DNA of 22,468 nt, from NCBI GenBank assembly GCA_018663485.1, contig JABJQI010000026.1, forward strand, positions 1-22,468, read 5' to 3'. The notes under the pieces were generated by a model that did not search any database, was not told the origin of the DNA, and worked only from the letters and a program-made list of their open reading frames with translations. The DNA is from Opitutia bacterium (GTDB lineage: Bacteria > Verrucomicrobiota > Verrucomicrobiia > Opitutales > Coraliomargaritaceae). The stretch's first letter is position 1; each line of letters starts with the position of its first letter. Below are positions 1 to 8,339 of the stretch, piece by piece. A program made the translations under genes and the position numbers.

Positions 1-83
1 AAGATGACTCTACTTACGAAGTCGTCACTTTTGTCCTGTCGATTGCCTACTTATTCTAATCCCTTGGTGCGGTACCTATTCCT

Positions 84-749
84 ATGATTAAGATCGTCAA
101 TAAATTCCAATCAAACAGCTGGTTGTTGCCAGTGCTGGTTCTTGCATGTGTCATCCCCTTAGATGTAATTTTGGGCGCGGGTCGGACCCGAACCCGATCT
201 CCGCAGAAGGTATACCAAGCGCCAGAAGTGGTTTACAAGCTGTCGCCGTTTGATCTAGTCAGGGTCACAGTCTACGGCGAAGATGATTTGGCCTGCGAGC
301 AGCGCATTTCTGATAAGGGCATCTTGTCGATGCCGTTGTTGGGCGGAATCCTAGTCGGTAATTCGACTGTGTCTGAGGCTGAGGATTTGGTTGAGCAGGT
401 GTTTGTGCAGCAGCAGTATCTGCGCAATCCGGTGGTGAGTATTAGCATCCAGGAATTTGCCCCTAAAATGGTTACGATCTTAGGAGAAGTGGAGCAGCCT
501 GGGGCGATTGCCATTCCGCCAGGTCAAAACGGTGTGCCCCTACTGGTCGCAGTCGCCGGAGCGGGTGGCTTTACCGGTACCGCCAAATTGACTCAGGTGC
601 GTGTGACTCGTGCCTCCCGTGGTGCTGCGGCGCAGGAGATCGACATTGTCAATGCGGGTAAGTTGCTCGATTCAATCGAGGCGGGGCAGAGTCGTTCGAT
701 GCTGGTTCATCCTGACGATATCGTGTTTGTACCAAAACGGGTCTTTTAA
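84..749 (+). CDS. Short Wza-like polysaccharide export protein (OPX family)
   Basis: Periplasmic or outer-membrane export component expected to form the exit channel with the Wzc-like protein encoded next. The 221-residue product has a hydrophobic N-terminal segment (about residues 13-32). Cys22 in VLAC is lipobox-like, but the hydrophobic stretch continues past it, so lipidation is uncertain. A Poly_export domain follows (about 50-125, beginning YKLSPFDLVRVTVYGEDDL), then one SLBB domain (about 128-215, with TILGEVEQPGAI and a final HPDDIVFVPKRVF). Family rule: full-length Wza is near 380 residues with several SLBB-like domains and a C-terminal amphipathic helix that forms the outer-membrane pore. 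This protein ends right after one SLBB domain, so it is the short OPX type. No Shine-Dalgarno precedes the ATG, and nothing recognisable lies in bases 1-83. Only 27 bases separate it from the kinase gene. The family call is secure; the lipoprotein status is not. Confidence 0.93.
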   Translation: MIKIVNKFQSNSWLLPVLVLACVIPLDVILGAGRTRTRSPQKVYQAPEVVYKLSPFDLVRVTVYGEDDLACEQRISDKGILSMPLLGGILVGNSTVSEAEDLVEQVFVQQQYLRNPVVSISIQEFAPKMVTILGEVEQPGAIAIPPGQNGVPLLVAVAGAGGFTGTAKLTQVRVTRASRGAAAQEIDIVNAGKLLDSIEAGQSRSMLVHPDDIVFVPKRVF

Positions 750-776
750 TCTCATATATTACCGCACAATAAAAGC

Positions 777-3008
777 ATGAGCTATATGAAACATGATTTT
801 AAATCGCAGCGCAGCCAGGCAGCAGCTGGCAGTCGTGGTGGCAGTGATTCGTTGATTAGTTTGCTGGATATATTTCAAATTGTGCGCCGCCATTGGCAGT
901 TTGGTGCGGCGTGCGGATTGATTGTGGCAGTGGCAGTGGGGGCGTTTTTACTTATGCAGCCGCGGCAGTACCGCGCAGAATCATCACTCGTTATAGAGCT
1001 CGCGACCGAAAATATTATCGATGTCAAAGAAGTGCTGAATACCAATGTGCAGAATAATAATATGCTAGCGTCGATCATGAATACGCATATTAAACGCTTA
1101 CAGAGCCGAGCGTTGGCGGATACCGTCATGGCCGCATTGGAGCCTGAGATGGGGGATCGCTTTTTGGAAGGCTATGTTGGGCCGTTAGAGGAGTTAGGTG
1201 CGACTAAGGAATTACCGGATGCCGTCGGGCTATTGCTTAAACAGGCGCTTGAAGTTAAGTGGGAGGAGGATTCCCAGGCGATTCAGATTGTGATTACTCA
1301 TTCGGATCCGGAGGTAGCGCAAGCGGTGGCAAATCAGTATGTCGATCAGTATATTCAGTACAAGGCGGAGGTACGGTCCAAATCGACCGGTGATGCGGTG
1401 TCTTTCTTAGGCCAAGAGGTCGAAGAACTGCGGCTCGATTTGGTTGAGCGAGAGATGATACTGCAGGAATACCGCGACGAGAAGAACTTAGTGACTGCAG
1501 AGCGAGGGGAAAGTATCGTGGCGCAGAATCTGACGCAGTGGAGTGAAGCGGTGACCAATGCGCGTGTGCGTTTAGCCGGGGTCGAGAGTCGCTTGGCGCA
1601 GATTCGACTTGCCGAGGATGAATTGGCCGCGTTGATGAACATTCCATTTGTCGGTGGCCGTGATGATGTCAAAGTGATCTATGCGCAGCTACAGGAGCTG
1701 CGACGAGAGGCTCAAGTGATGAGCGAAATCTATTTGAAACGTCATCCATTGATAGTGCAGAATCTGGCCTCGCAGGCATCGGTAACTGAAGCGCTCAGTC
1801 AAGCGATCGAACAGGCCCGCCAGGAAGTTTTGGTGGAGTATCATACGGTGGTGGCTGAGCTGAAAGATTTAGAAACCAGTTTGGCGGAAACCAAACAGGA
1901 GGCCTTGCAGGTCGAACTCGACCTAATCGAGTATCGTATGCTGGATCGCCAAGTGGAGCGCTTACGCCTCACCTATGATGCCCTTTCGACTCGTTATAGT
2001 GATACCACCATCGCGGAGCGCATGGATCTAAATACGGTGCGGGCGCTCGATGTTGCAATTATGCCCTCTAATCCGGCTTGGCCTGACCACCAGAAGATAG
2101 CGCTGGTTATGTGCTGCCTTGCTGGTGTGTGTTTTGTCGCAGTACCGCTAGGGGTTGAGTTGGTCGATGGCCGACTGAGTAGTTTTGCTGACGTTGAGTC
2201 TTATTCTAACAAGCCATTACTCGGTGATGTACGCCACTTCCCGCGCAAGAGCCTAGAGGAGATGGCGCATGCGGTTTTTCGAAAAGACATCGACTTGCTG
2301 GAGCCCTTTCGATCGATTTACAGTAGCCTGCGGATGAAGACCGACTTAGGCGCGGGACCGCTTTCGCTGGTGGTGACCAGTTCACTGCCGGGCGAGGGCA
2401 AGTCGTTTGTTTCGTGCAATCTAGCGGCGGCATTTGCGACGCATAACTATCGAGTCCTTTTGGTCGATTGTGATTTGCGTCGGCCATCGTTACACCAGGC
2501 ATTTGGGGCAGAGAATGAGCATGGATTAACTGCATGGTATGCTTCGTTGCAATCCGACAGCAGCACGCAGGCCTCGCACGAAAATGAGTCACTAGGGATC
2601 GTGTCAGTTCATGAGAATCTGTCGCTGCTCACTGCCGGTAAATCGAGCGACATGCCGACCGAGATCCTTGGCGATTCGAAGACTGCAGCGCTTTTTGAGC
2701 GCTTAAAACAAGACTACGATGTGGTCATCTTCGACACCGCGCCAGTCGGGCTGTTCGCAGACGCGACCTTAGTTGCTGATTATGCAGATAGCTGCATCTT
2801 TGTTGCGCGGCAATTTAAGGTTTCGAGAGCCAAGGCGCGTTACTCGATCGGCTTGATGGATAACTTAAATATCTCAGTACTCGGAGTTGTTTTCAACGGC
2901 ATCAGAGATGTCACGGCCGCAGTCGGTTATGGCAACCAAGCCAGCAGTTACTACGGCTACGGTTATGAGCGAAATAGAAAAAAATATAATGAGTATTACG
3001 ATCAATAA
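777..3008 (+). CDS. Wzz/Wzc polysaccharide co-polymerase with fused BY-kinase
   Basis: Inner-membrane chain-length regulator and autophosphorylating tyrosine kinase controlling polymerisation and export. The 743-residue protein has a Wzz domain with a first membrane segment at about 42-60 and a long Glu/Leu-rich periplasmic coiled-coil region (about 205-420). The Pro-rich motif P430-x2-P433-x2-P436 stands just before the second membrane segment (about 441-461). The cytoplasmic kinase has Walker A PGEGKS (538-543), Walker A' LLVDCDLRRP (about 561-570) and Walker B VVIFDTAP (649-656). The last 30 residues are tyrosine-rich, ending with Y737, Y740 and Y741, the usual autophosphorylation cluster. 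The fused one-chain form is typical of Gram-negative Wzc. The ATG at 777 is taken because the next one (786) only removes three residues; neither has a Shine-Dalgarno. An A7 tract (2978-2984) lies inside the tyrosine tail. Confidence 0.96.
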   Translation: MSYMKHDFKSQRSQAAAGSRGGSDSLISLLDIFQIVRRHWQFGAACGLIVAVAVGAFLLMQPRQYRAESSLVIELATENIIDVKEVLNTNVQNNNMLASIMNTHIKRLQSRALADTVMAALEPEMGDRFLEGYVGPLEELGATKELPDAVGLLLKQALEVKWEEDSQAIQIVITHSDPEVAQAVANQYVDQYIQYKAEVRSKSTGDAVSFLGQEVEELRLDLVEREMILQEYRDEKNLVTAERGESIVAQNLTQWSEAVTNARVRLAGVESRLAQIRLAEDELAALMNIPFVGGRDDVKVIYAQLQELRREAQVMSEIYLKRHPLIVQNLASQASVTEALSQAIEQARQEVLVEYHTVVAELKDLETSLAETKQEALQVELDLIEYRMLDRQVERLRLTYDALSTRYSDTTIAERMDLNTVRALDVAIMPSNPAWPDHQKIALVMCCLAGVCFVAVPLGVELVDGRLSSFADVESYSNKPLLGDVRHFPRKSLEEMAHAVFRKDIDLLEPFRSIYSSLRMKTDLGAGPLSLVVTSSLPGEGKSFVSCNLAAAFATHNYRVLLVDCDLRRPSLHQAFGAENEHGLTAWYASLQSDSSTQASHENESLGIVSVHENLSLLTAGKSSDMPTEILGDSKTAALFERLKQDYDVVIFDTAPVGLFADATLVADYADSCIFVARQFKVSRAKARYSIGLMDNLNISVLGVVFNGIRDVTAAVGYGNQASSYYGYGYERNRKKYNEYYDQ

Positions 3009-3016
3009 AGCCGCCA

Positions 3017-3050
3017 GCGCTGATGCTCGTCTGAGTGTAGACGCTAGCGC
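3017..3050 (+). other. Two-part stem-loop just after the kinase stop codon
   Basis: GCGCT (3017-3021) pairs with AGCGC (3046-3050), and inside it CGTCT (3028-3032) pairs with AGACG (3039-3043) around a 6-base loop. It begins 9 bases after the stop codon. No T-run follows, so it is not a standard intrinsic terminator; it could protect the mRNA 3' end or be chance. Confidence 0.25.
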
Positions 3051-3209
3051 ACAGCGCCCGGCCACCTGCATCTGCGGTTCGCGGAATACTACAGCGATCC
3101 TGTCTGCCTGGATGCCGGTACAGTGCGACTGTGTGATCAATGTCTAGTTTTGTGTGCAACGAATTCCCCAGCAACGATTCGTTCGCATCCTGTCAATGAT
3201 CTGACAACG

Positions 3210-3240
3210 AGGTCTTTATTTAGGGAAAGTTAGACCTTTT
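3210..3240 (+). terminator. Weak candidate intrinsic terminator
   Basis: AGGTCT (3210-3215) can pair with AGACCT (3232-3237), and the downstream arm runs into TTTT (3237-3240). The stem is only 6 bp and the loop is 16 bases, so it would terminate poorly if at all. Position supports attenuation between the export pair and the flippase operon. Confidence 0.22.
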
Positions 3241-3281
3241 AGTTCAATTAAACCTTACGGTTTTAGATGTTTAGATGGTTT

Positions 3282-3300
3282 CGCCTCAAATTTTGAGGTG
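3282..3300 (+). other. Short hairpin in the flippase leader
   Basis: An 8-bp stem (3282-3289 with 3293-3300, one G-T pair) closes a 3-base loop, about 57 bases upstream of the flippase ATG. No T-run follows. It could be an operator half-site pair or a leader hairpin; no regulator can be named. Confidence 0.22.
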
Positions 3301-3357
3301 AGTGACCAAGGGCGGAAGCTTGTGAGCCTGCCCAATGTTTAAGAGTTCAGAGTGAGT

Positions 3358-4914
3358 ATGAAAGAAATCGACTTTAGCCTACGCGCCGAACGCAAAAAAG
3401 CAGTTATCTGGCATATCGCTGGCGGCTGGTTGAGCAATCTGATTCATATTGTTCAGGGCTTGCTGATGATTCCCCTTTATTTGCATTATTTGGGCGATCG
3501 GCAATATGGTTTTTGGTTAGCCACCGGTGGTGTTTTAGCACTGATTGCAATGGTCGATGTCGGCGTTTCAGTCGTCACGCTGCAGCGCTGCGCGGCTGCT
3601 TTTGGGCGCAAAGAGCTCGCCTCAGTGACCCTGTATTTCTGGCATGGTGCGGTGGTCATGGCCGGGGTACTGACGTTATTTTTGTTCGCTGTGATTGCGG
3701 TTGGAACAGTCATTCCAGAATGGTTGCAAATCGATCCAGCCTTTCAGCAAATTATTATCCACTGCTTTTATGCGACTTCGATTGCGACGATGGTTCATCT
3801 GGCCAACGACTTTATGCGCAATTTCGCGTCTGCCCTGCAGCGCAATCATATTCCAGTTTTCGCGCAGACTTTAGGCGACTTGGTCAGTTTACTTGGCATC
3901 CTATTGGCGCTGGTGGTATTTGAGCTCGGCCTCTGGTCCTTAGTGATGGGTGTGCTCTTGCGCTCGCTCGTGCCATTCGTGATCAACCTGATGCATACGT
4001 TACTGATTCTACGTTCGCTCAGTCAGCGCAATCACTGGTCGAGCGCCATTTTTAAGGATTACATGTCGATGATCCCTGCTATCTTGGCGGCCAAAGCGAG
4101 TGGCCAATTTGCGCAAAATCTACCGGCCGTGCTGATCACACGCGCAATTGGCCCCGAGGCGATGGTCGCCTTCACCGTAACGATGCGTGTGCTCGGGCTG
4201 CTGCAGAACATTATTAATCACGCGCTGGCGGCGCTCTATGGTGCGTGTAGCCATTATTTCAGTGATCCTACAGTTAGCAACGAATGCCGGTGTCAAACCT
4301 TGGCACAATTAGCCCGTGGCTATTTCGTCGCAGCGGGGGTGGGCGTGTCGTTGTATGCTTTGTTCAATCATGGCTTCATCGCGATTTGGATATCGGAGAC
4401 GCAGTTTGTCGGGCAACTGTTTACCTGTCTCGCCGCATTGGCATCCTTTATTCAAGTTCGCAACAGTCTGTTTGTCGGCCTGGGTATTTCAGTCGGGGAA
4501 ATTCGCGCGGTTGAATCCACCCAATTTTTTGAACAGACAGTCCGTATCGGCCTGATCGTATTAGGGATCTACGCCGTTGGTCTGCTCGGTGTGCCCTTGG
4601 CAATCATCATCTCAGGCTTACTGGCGCAGTTTCGCTACATCTATATTTTCCGTCGTAAGGGTGTTTTGATCGCACAGGCACTGAGTCCGTTGCTGTGGCA
4701 ATGGGCGCCGTTGGCGCTGTTACTCGCGCCGATCTACCTGGCGGCCAGTTTGTTTGTAGTCGATAGTTGGCCCCGTTTTCTGAGCTACACTGCCTGCGCG
4801 GCCATCCCGTTCGGCTTGCTGTTGCTATTTTTCCTGCCGGGACTCAAAGCGCAGATCTTCAAGGCAATCGGGCGGATCCCATTACTGCCCAGGGCGGTGC
4901 AAACCACTCGCTAA
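3358..4914 (+). CDS. Wzx-like oligosaccharide flippase
   Basis: Polytopic inner-membrane protein of the MATE-like/COG2244 polysaccharide transporter group, expected to flip undecaprenyl-diphosphate-linked repeat units to the periplasmic face. The 518 residues are dominated by hydrophobic segments throughout, consistent with about 12-14 membrane helices. The N-terminal signature is typical of the family: IPLYLHYLGDRQYGFWL at about 38-54, then an Asp-containing helix (LIAMVDVGVS, about 62-71). The ATG at 3358 is chosen; an in-frame GTG six bases earlier (3352) is also possible and would add MS. The gene is followed after 24 bases by a GT4 gene and sits with a Wzy-like gene, as expected in Wzx/Wzy loci. 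Substrate specificity cannot be read from the sequence. Confidence 0.9.
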   Translation: MKEIDFSLRAERKKAVIWHIAGGWLSNLIHIVQGLLMIPLYLHYLGDRQYGFWLATGGVLALIAMVDVGVSVVTLQRCAAAFGRKELASVTLYFWHGAVVMAGVLTLFLFAVIAVGTVIPEWLQIDPAFQQIIIHCFYATSIATMVHLANDFMRNFASALQRNHIPVFAQTLGDLVSLLGILLALVVFELGLWSLVMGVLLRSLVPFVINLMHTLLILRSLSQRNHWSSAIFKDYMSMIPAILAAKASGQFAQNLPAVLITRAIGPEAMVAFTVTMRVLGLLQNIINHALAALYGACSHYFSDPTVSNECRCQTLAQLARGYFVAAGVGVSLYALFNHGFIAIWISETQFVGQLFTCLAALASFIQVRNSLFVGLGISVGEIRAVESTQFFEQTVRIGLIVLGIYAVGLLGVPLAIIISGLLAQFRYIYIFRRKGVLIAQALSPLLWQWAPLALLLAPIYLAASLFVVDSWPRFLSYTACAAIPFGLLLLFFLPGLKAQIFKAIGRIPLLPRAVQTTR

Positions 4915-4938
4915 CAGCAGTACACCACATCCGATACG

Positions 4939-6177
4939 ATGAAAATAGGATTTGTAGGCCCGATCGATACTGCATTGCTTGCGGAAACACTTAACTTGGG
5001 TAAAGACGTCTTGCCTACGGCATATGGAATTCCAATGAACTCGATGCTGGTCTGCGCCTTGCTGGCAGAAGGCCACGAAGTGGTGGTGTTCGGCTTGAGC
5101 AATCAAATCAGTGAGCCCAAGGCATGGGATTTCGGCGCATTGAAAATTCGCCTCGGGCGTTATCGCCACGACCATCGCGCGCGAGACTTTTTTAAAACGG
5201 AGCGGGCTGACCTCGTGTCGGCGTTGGAAAGCGAGCCCTGTGATATACTCAACGCGCATTGGACCTATGAGTTCGCGCTGGCGGCATTGCGTGTCGATAA
5301 AGATACTCTTATTACGGTGCGTGATTGGGCTCCGGCGATTCTGTGGCAAATGCCCGATGCCTATCGGCTGATTCGTTGTTCGATGGCGTTAGCGGTCTAC
5401 TGCAAGGGGCAGCACTTTAGCGTCAATTCACCCTACGTTAAACAGGTGATCGAGCGTTGGACCTTTAATTCTTCCGAACTCATACCCAATGGAATAGCCA
5501 GTGAGTCGTTCAAGCGGGTTACCAAGTGGAAAGGGGCGAACGAATCGAGAGCAGTCGTGGCCATTAACCGCGGCTTCTTTAAGCGTAAGAATCTGCCGGC
5601 GCTGCTGCAGGCGTTTAACCAAGTGCGAGCTGCGCAACCCATGTTACGCCTTAAGCTGATCGGCTCCGGATCGGAGAAGGGTGGGCAAGGCCACCAATGG
5701 GCGATTGAGCAGCAACTCGATGGCGGTGTCGATTTCCTCGGCGATCTGGCCTACGCGCAAGCCCAGTCCCACCTGAGCGACGCCATTTTATTGGTGCATC
5801 CTTCGTTCGAGGAATCGTTCGGTATGGTTCTGATCGAGGCGATGGCGAAGGGTGTGCCAGTGATTGGTGGTGAGCGTAGTGGGGCGGTGCCATGGGTGCT
5901 CAACGAGGGGCGGGCGGGCTTGCTAGTGGATGTGGCCAATGTCGATTCGATCGCCGTCGGCATGACTTCTCTACTAACCAACGAATCCGATTGGCAGCGC
6001 TATTCAGACGCGGGGTATAAATATGCCAGCGAGCACTTCCAAATGTCAGCGGTTGCTGGCAGATACCTCGATGAATACGATAAAATATTATCTCGAAAAG
6101 GTAAGCACAGTGCCTCGATTAACAGATTTACAAATAAGGGTTCAACTGGAATGTGCGGCGTTGGAAAAGACCTTTAG
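4939..6177 (+). CDS. GT4-family glycosyltransferase
   Basis: Cytoplasmic retaining GT-B glycosyltransferase that would add one sugar to the lipid-linked repeat unit. The 412-residue product opens with an N-terminal Rossmann domain (MKIGFVGPID, and HEVVVFGL at about 46-53). The GT4 C-terminal domain has the signature HPSFEESFGMVLIEAMAKG, with the acidic pair E292 and E300 matching the family EX7E motif. It is followed by GVPVIGGERSGAVPWVL for nucleotide-sugar binding. The last ~30 residues after the catalytic domain are polar and not recognisable. No Shine-Dalgarno precedes the ATG. It ends 12 bases before the polymerase/ligase gene, so the two are almost certainly co-transcribed. Donor and acceptor are unknown. 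Confidence 0.92.
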   Translation: MKIGFVGPIDTALLAETLNLGKDVLPTAYGIPMNSMLVCALLAEGHEVVVFGLSNQISEPKAWDFGALKIRLGRYRHDHRARDFFKTERADLVSALESEPCDILNAHWTYEFALAALRVDKDTLITVRDWAPAILWQMPDAYRLIRCSMALAVYCKGQHFSVNSPYVKQVIERWTFNSSELIPNGIASESFKRVTKWKGANESRAVVAINRGFFKRKNLPALLQAFNQVRAAQPMLRLKLIGSGSEKGGQGHQWAIEQQLDGGVDFLGDLAYAQAQSHLSDAILLVHPSFEESFGMVLIEAMAKGVPVIGGERSGAVPWVLNEGRAGLLVDVANVDSIAVGMTSLLTNESDWQRYSDAGYKYASEHFQMSAVAGRYLDEYDKILSRKGKHSASINRFTNKGSTGMCGVGKDL

Positions 6178-6189
6178 CGGATTAATCAA

Positions 6190-7509
6190 ATGATAAGTTA
6201 TTCAATCATAGTATGCGCCTTGGTAGGTGTTGCGCTGTTGCTGATCATCCCCGCGATTCGGTTGCTCGAAAGTAGGCCTCTACTGTCGTTATGCCCGCTG
6301 GTGCTGATTTTCGTCGCGACCAGCTTTTATAATAATGGTCAGCCGATTAGTTATGAGTGGGGTGGAATCAACATCAATGTAATCGACCTGATCGGCCCGC
6401 TGCTACTCTGCCTGACTTTTCCATTCTTTTTTGCGCGCTTGCGCGATGGTTGCGGACGGCACGATGTCCTGCTGTTGCTGCTGTTGCTGTGGTCGGGTAT
6501 TCTAGGATTAAATTATATCCTCGGACTCCGCGTATTCGGTCTGCAGGCCTCGACCAATGAATTCAGGGGCTACTTCTATATCATCTGCATCGCGCTCTAC
6601 GTGGCATCGCTCGATATCGCGAGGGTCTGGCAGAAGCTCGAAAAACTGGTTCTATTCGCGGCATTCTGCCTCTCGATTGTCGCGATCGTCGGTTTTGTGG
6701 AGGGCGGGTTTTCACGTGAGGAACGTCCGATCGGTTCATCCCTCACGCTGCTCATACTGCAAGCGCTATTGATTGCGATCTTTATGCATCAGCGTGGACA
6801 GTTGCGTCTCTGGCTGATTCCGCTGGTGGTAGCGCTGCTGCCACTGCTGATTGTCCTTCAGCATCGCAGCGTCTGGATCGTGGCAATCATTGCATTGGCT
6901 CTGGTGTTGTGGCTTTTGCCCTCGCTACGGACTGCGCTGATCCAGTGGGGAGTCATCGGCACAGTGGTCTGTGGCGGATTGAGTGCGCTTGTATTTGGTG
7001 CCACGCTACTGGAAGCGTTGACTGAATCTTATGCCGACGCCGCCGCGAGTGCTCTCGACCCCAGTGGTGCTGATGGTGGCGGCACGACGTTTTCGTGGCG
7101 CGTTCAGGGCTGGACTGCCTTGTTAACTGGCGAGCAGATGGATTCGGCTCGCGAGCGGTTAATCGGTAATCCATTTGGCACAGGATATGATCGTATCATG
7201 CTCACGGGTGATGGAGTGAAGCAACTGCGTAGCGAGTCGCCGCACAATTTCTACGTGCAGACGCTGTTGCGGGGTGGGGCGCTCGGTTTATTGGCGTTTG
7301 TCGCACTACATGGCATGCTACTGCGCGGACTGTTGCGGTGCGCTAAACGGGATGTGGCGTCGCGTCCATTTTTACTGTGTATGGCAGTGCTAGTCGCTTC
7401 GCAGCTGGTCTATTATATGGTGTATGGCTCCGATTATATACAAGCTATATTCCTTGGCTCAGCGATCGGCTGGTTACGACATTCCGAAACGAGGCAGGCC
7501 AACAGATGA
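6190..7509 (+). CDS. O-antigen polymerase/ligase-like membrane protein (Wzy_C family)
   Basis: Inner-membrane protein of 439 residues with hydrophobic segments through most of its length and one polar periplasmic stretch (about 280-350). Two family landmarks are visible: QHRSVW with R226, matching the conserved arginine region, and SPHNFYVQTLLRGG with H352, the conserved histidine loop of Wzy_C/WaaL proteins, followed by a final helix. In a locus with flippase and Wzz/Wzc genes it most likely polymerises repeat units (Wzy). WaaL-type ligases share the same fold and motifs, so ligation to lipid A core cannot be excluded. The stop codon overlaps the next ATG in an ATGA (7506-7509), implying translational coupling. 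Confidence 0.85.
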   Translation: MISYSIIVCALVGVALLLIIPAIRLLESRPLLSLCPLVLIFVATSFYNNGQPISYEWGGININVIDLIGPLLLCLTFPFFFARLRDGCGRHDVLLLLLLLWSGILGLNYILGLRVFGLQASTNEFRGYFYIICIALYVASLDIARVWQKLEKLVLFAAFCLSIVAIVGFVEGGFSREERPIGSSLTLLILQALLIAIFMHQRGQLRLWLIPLVVALLPLLIVLQHRSVWIVAIIALALVLWLLPSLRTALIQWGVIGTVVCGGLSALVFGATLLEALTESYADAAASALDPSGADGGGTTFSWRVQGWTALLTGEQMDSARERLIGNPFGTGYDRIMLTGDGVKQLRSESPHNFYVQTLLRGGALGLLAFVALHGMLLRGLLRCAKRDVASRPFLLCMAVLVASQLVYYMVYGSDYIQAIFLGSAIGWLRHSETRQANR

Positions 7510-8339
7510 GCCCACCAATCAAAATCTGTGCGGTACTCACCGCGTTCAATCGTCGCGAGCAAACCCTCAGCGCCTTGCGGAGTTTTTTCAGCCAGGGGCA
7601 GGGGCTGGATTTAACTGCGGTCCTGATGGATGACGGCAGCACAGATGGAACCACAGAAGCGGTGCAAGCGGAATTTCGAAAAGTGACAGTATTGAGCGGC
7701 GACGGTTCATTATACTGGAACCGAGGGATGGCAGCCGCCTATAAGACCGCGCGCTTGTTGGGGGCTGATTATTACCTATGGCTCAACGATGATACGCTCC
7801 TTGATCGAGGCTCATTAAATCGGCTAGTGCAGGAGGCTGGTACGGTACAGGAACCGAGGGGCAGCATTCTGGTCGGTTCGACTCGCGACCCGGATACTGG
7901 AAAATTAACTTACGGTGGCCTGTGTTCGGCGTCCGCATGGCATCCGGGTAAATTTAGACTTTTACAGCCACGACTCACGTTGCAGCAGTGCCACGCGATG
8001 AATGGGAATATCGTGCTGATTTCTGCGGCCGCTGCCGACTCTGTCGGTGACATGGATGAGTTCTTTACTCATGCGATGGGCGATTACGATTATGCCCTGC
8101 GGGCTGCTAAAGTGGGGGTGTCTGTTGCGGTCGCGAGCGGCTGGCATGGCGTCTGTGCTAGAAATCCAGTCGGCACATCATGGTTTGATCAACCATCGAT
8201 CTCAACTCGATGGCGCGCGGTGAATTCACCGAAAGGCTTACCGATGCAGGACTGGGCGTATTTTCTGCAGCGACATGGGGGTCTGACATGGCCGCTGGCT
8301 TGGCTGGTAACGTATCGACGAATTCTTTCCATATTATGA
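7506..8339 (+). CDS. GT2-family glycosyltransferase
   Basis: Inverting GT-A glycosyltransferase of 277 residues. The start is the ATG at 7506, overlapping the previous stop (ATGA); the frame is open further upstream to 7377, but that part lies inside the polymerase gene and the conserved fold begins right after this ATG (IKICAVLTAFNRREQTL). Visible motifs are VLMDDGSTDGT (39-49) for nucleotide binding, GDGSLYWNRGMAAAY (about 65-79), and the metal-binding LNDDT with D95 and D96. GxLYWNxGMxxAY-like sequence is typical of the rhamnosyltransferase-like GT2 group, but the donor is not proven. It ends with another ATGA overlap into the CgeB-like gene. Confidence 0.88.
   Translation: MSPPIKICAVLTAFNRREQTLSALRSFFSQGQGLDLTAVLMDDGSTDGTTEAVQAEFRKVTVLSGDGSLYWNRGMAAAYKTARLLGADYYLWLNDDTLLDRGSLNRLVQEAGTVQEPRGSILVGSTRDPDTGKLTYGGLCSASAWHPGKFRLLQPRLTLQQCHAMNGNIVLISAAAADSVGDMDEFFTHAMGDYDYALRAAKVGVSVAVASGWHGVCARNPVGTSWFDQPSISTRWRAVNSPKGLPMQDWAYFLQRHGGLTWPLAWLVTYRRILSIL

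Larger units (their letters stand above)
3009..3357 (+). other. Non-coding gap between the kinase and flippase genes
   Basis: No convincing gene is present. The first ~140 bases are G+C-rich and happen to be open in several frames; the remaining ~200 are A+T-richer. The stretch contains three small inverted repeats listed separately (3017-3050, 3210-3240, 3282-3300) and a fourth, AACGAAT/ATTCGTT at 3158-3164 and 3177-3183. CAACGA occurs three times (near 3157, 3172 and 3205). The likely role is partial transcription termination after the export pair plus a promoter or leader for the flippase operon. No clear -35/-10 pair stands out. Confidence 0.5.

Noticed and set aside
2887..3147. Open frame across the kinase end and the following gap as a separate gene
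   Set aside because: Two thirds overlaps the kinase gene in another frame, there is no ribosome site, and the translation has no recognisable pattern. Kept only as a possible frameshift extension.
3513..3923. 136-codon open frame on the plus strand inside the flippase gene
   Set aside because: Out-of-frame shadow rich in Cys, Arg and Trp, while the flippase frame is strongly hydrophobic and family-like.
4882..5349. 155-codon open frame on the minus strand
   Set aside because: Lies wholly opposite the end of the flippase gene and the GT4 start, whose motifs are clear; its composition looks like an antisense shadow.
8210..8335. Upstream extension of the CgeB-like protein
   Set aside because: It lies inside the GT2 gene in another frame; the ATGA overlap at 8336 gives a better start.
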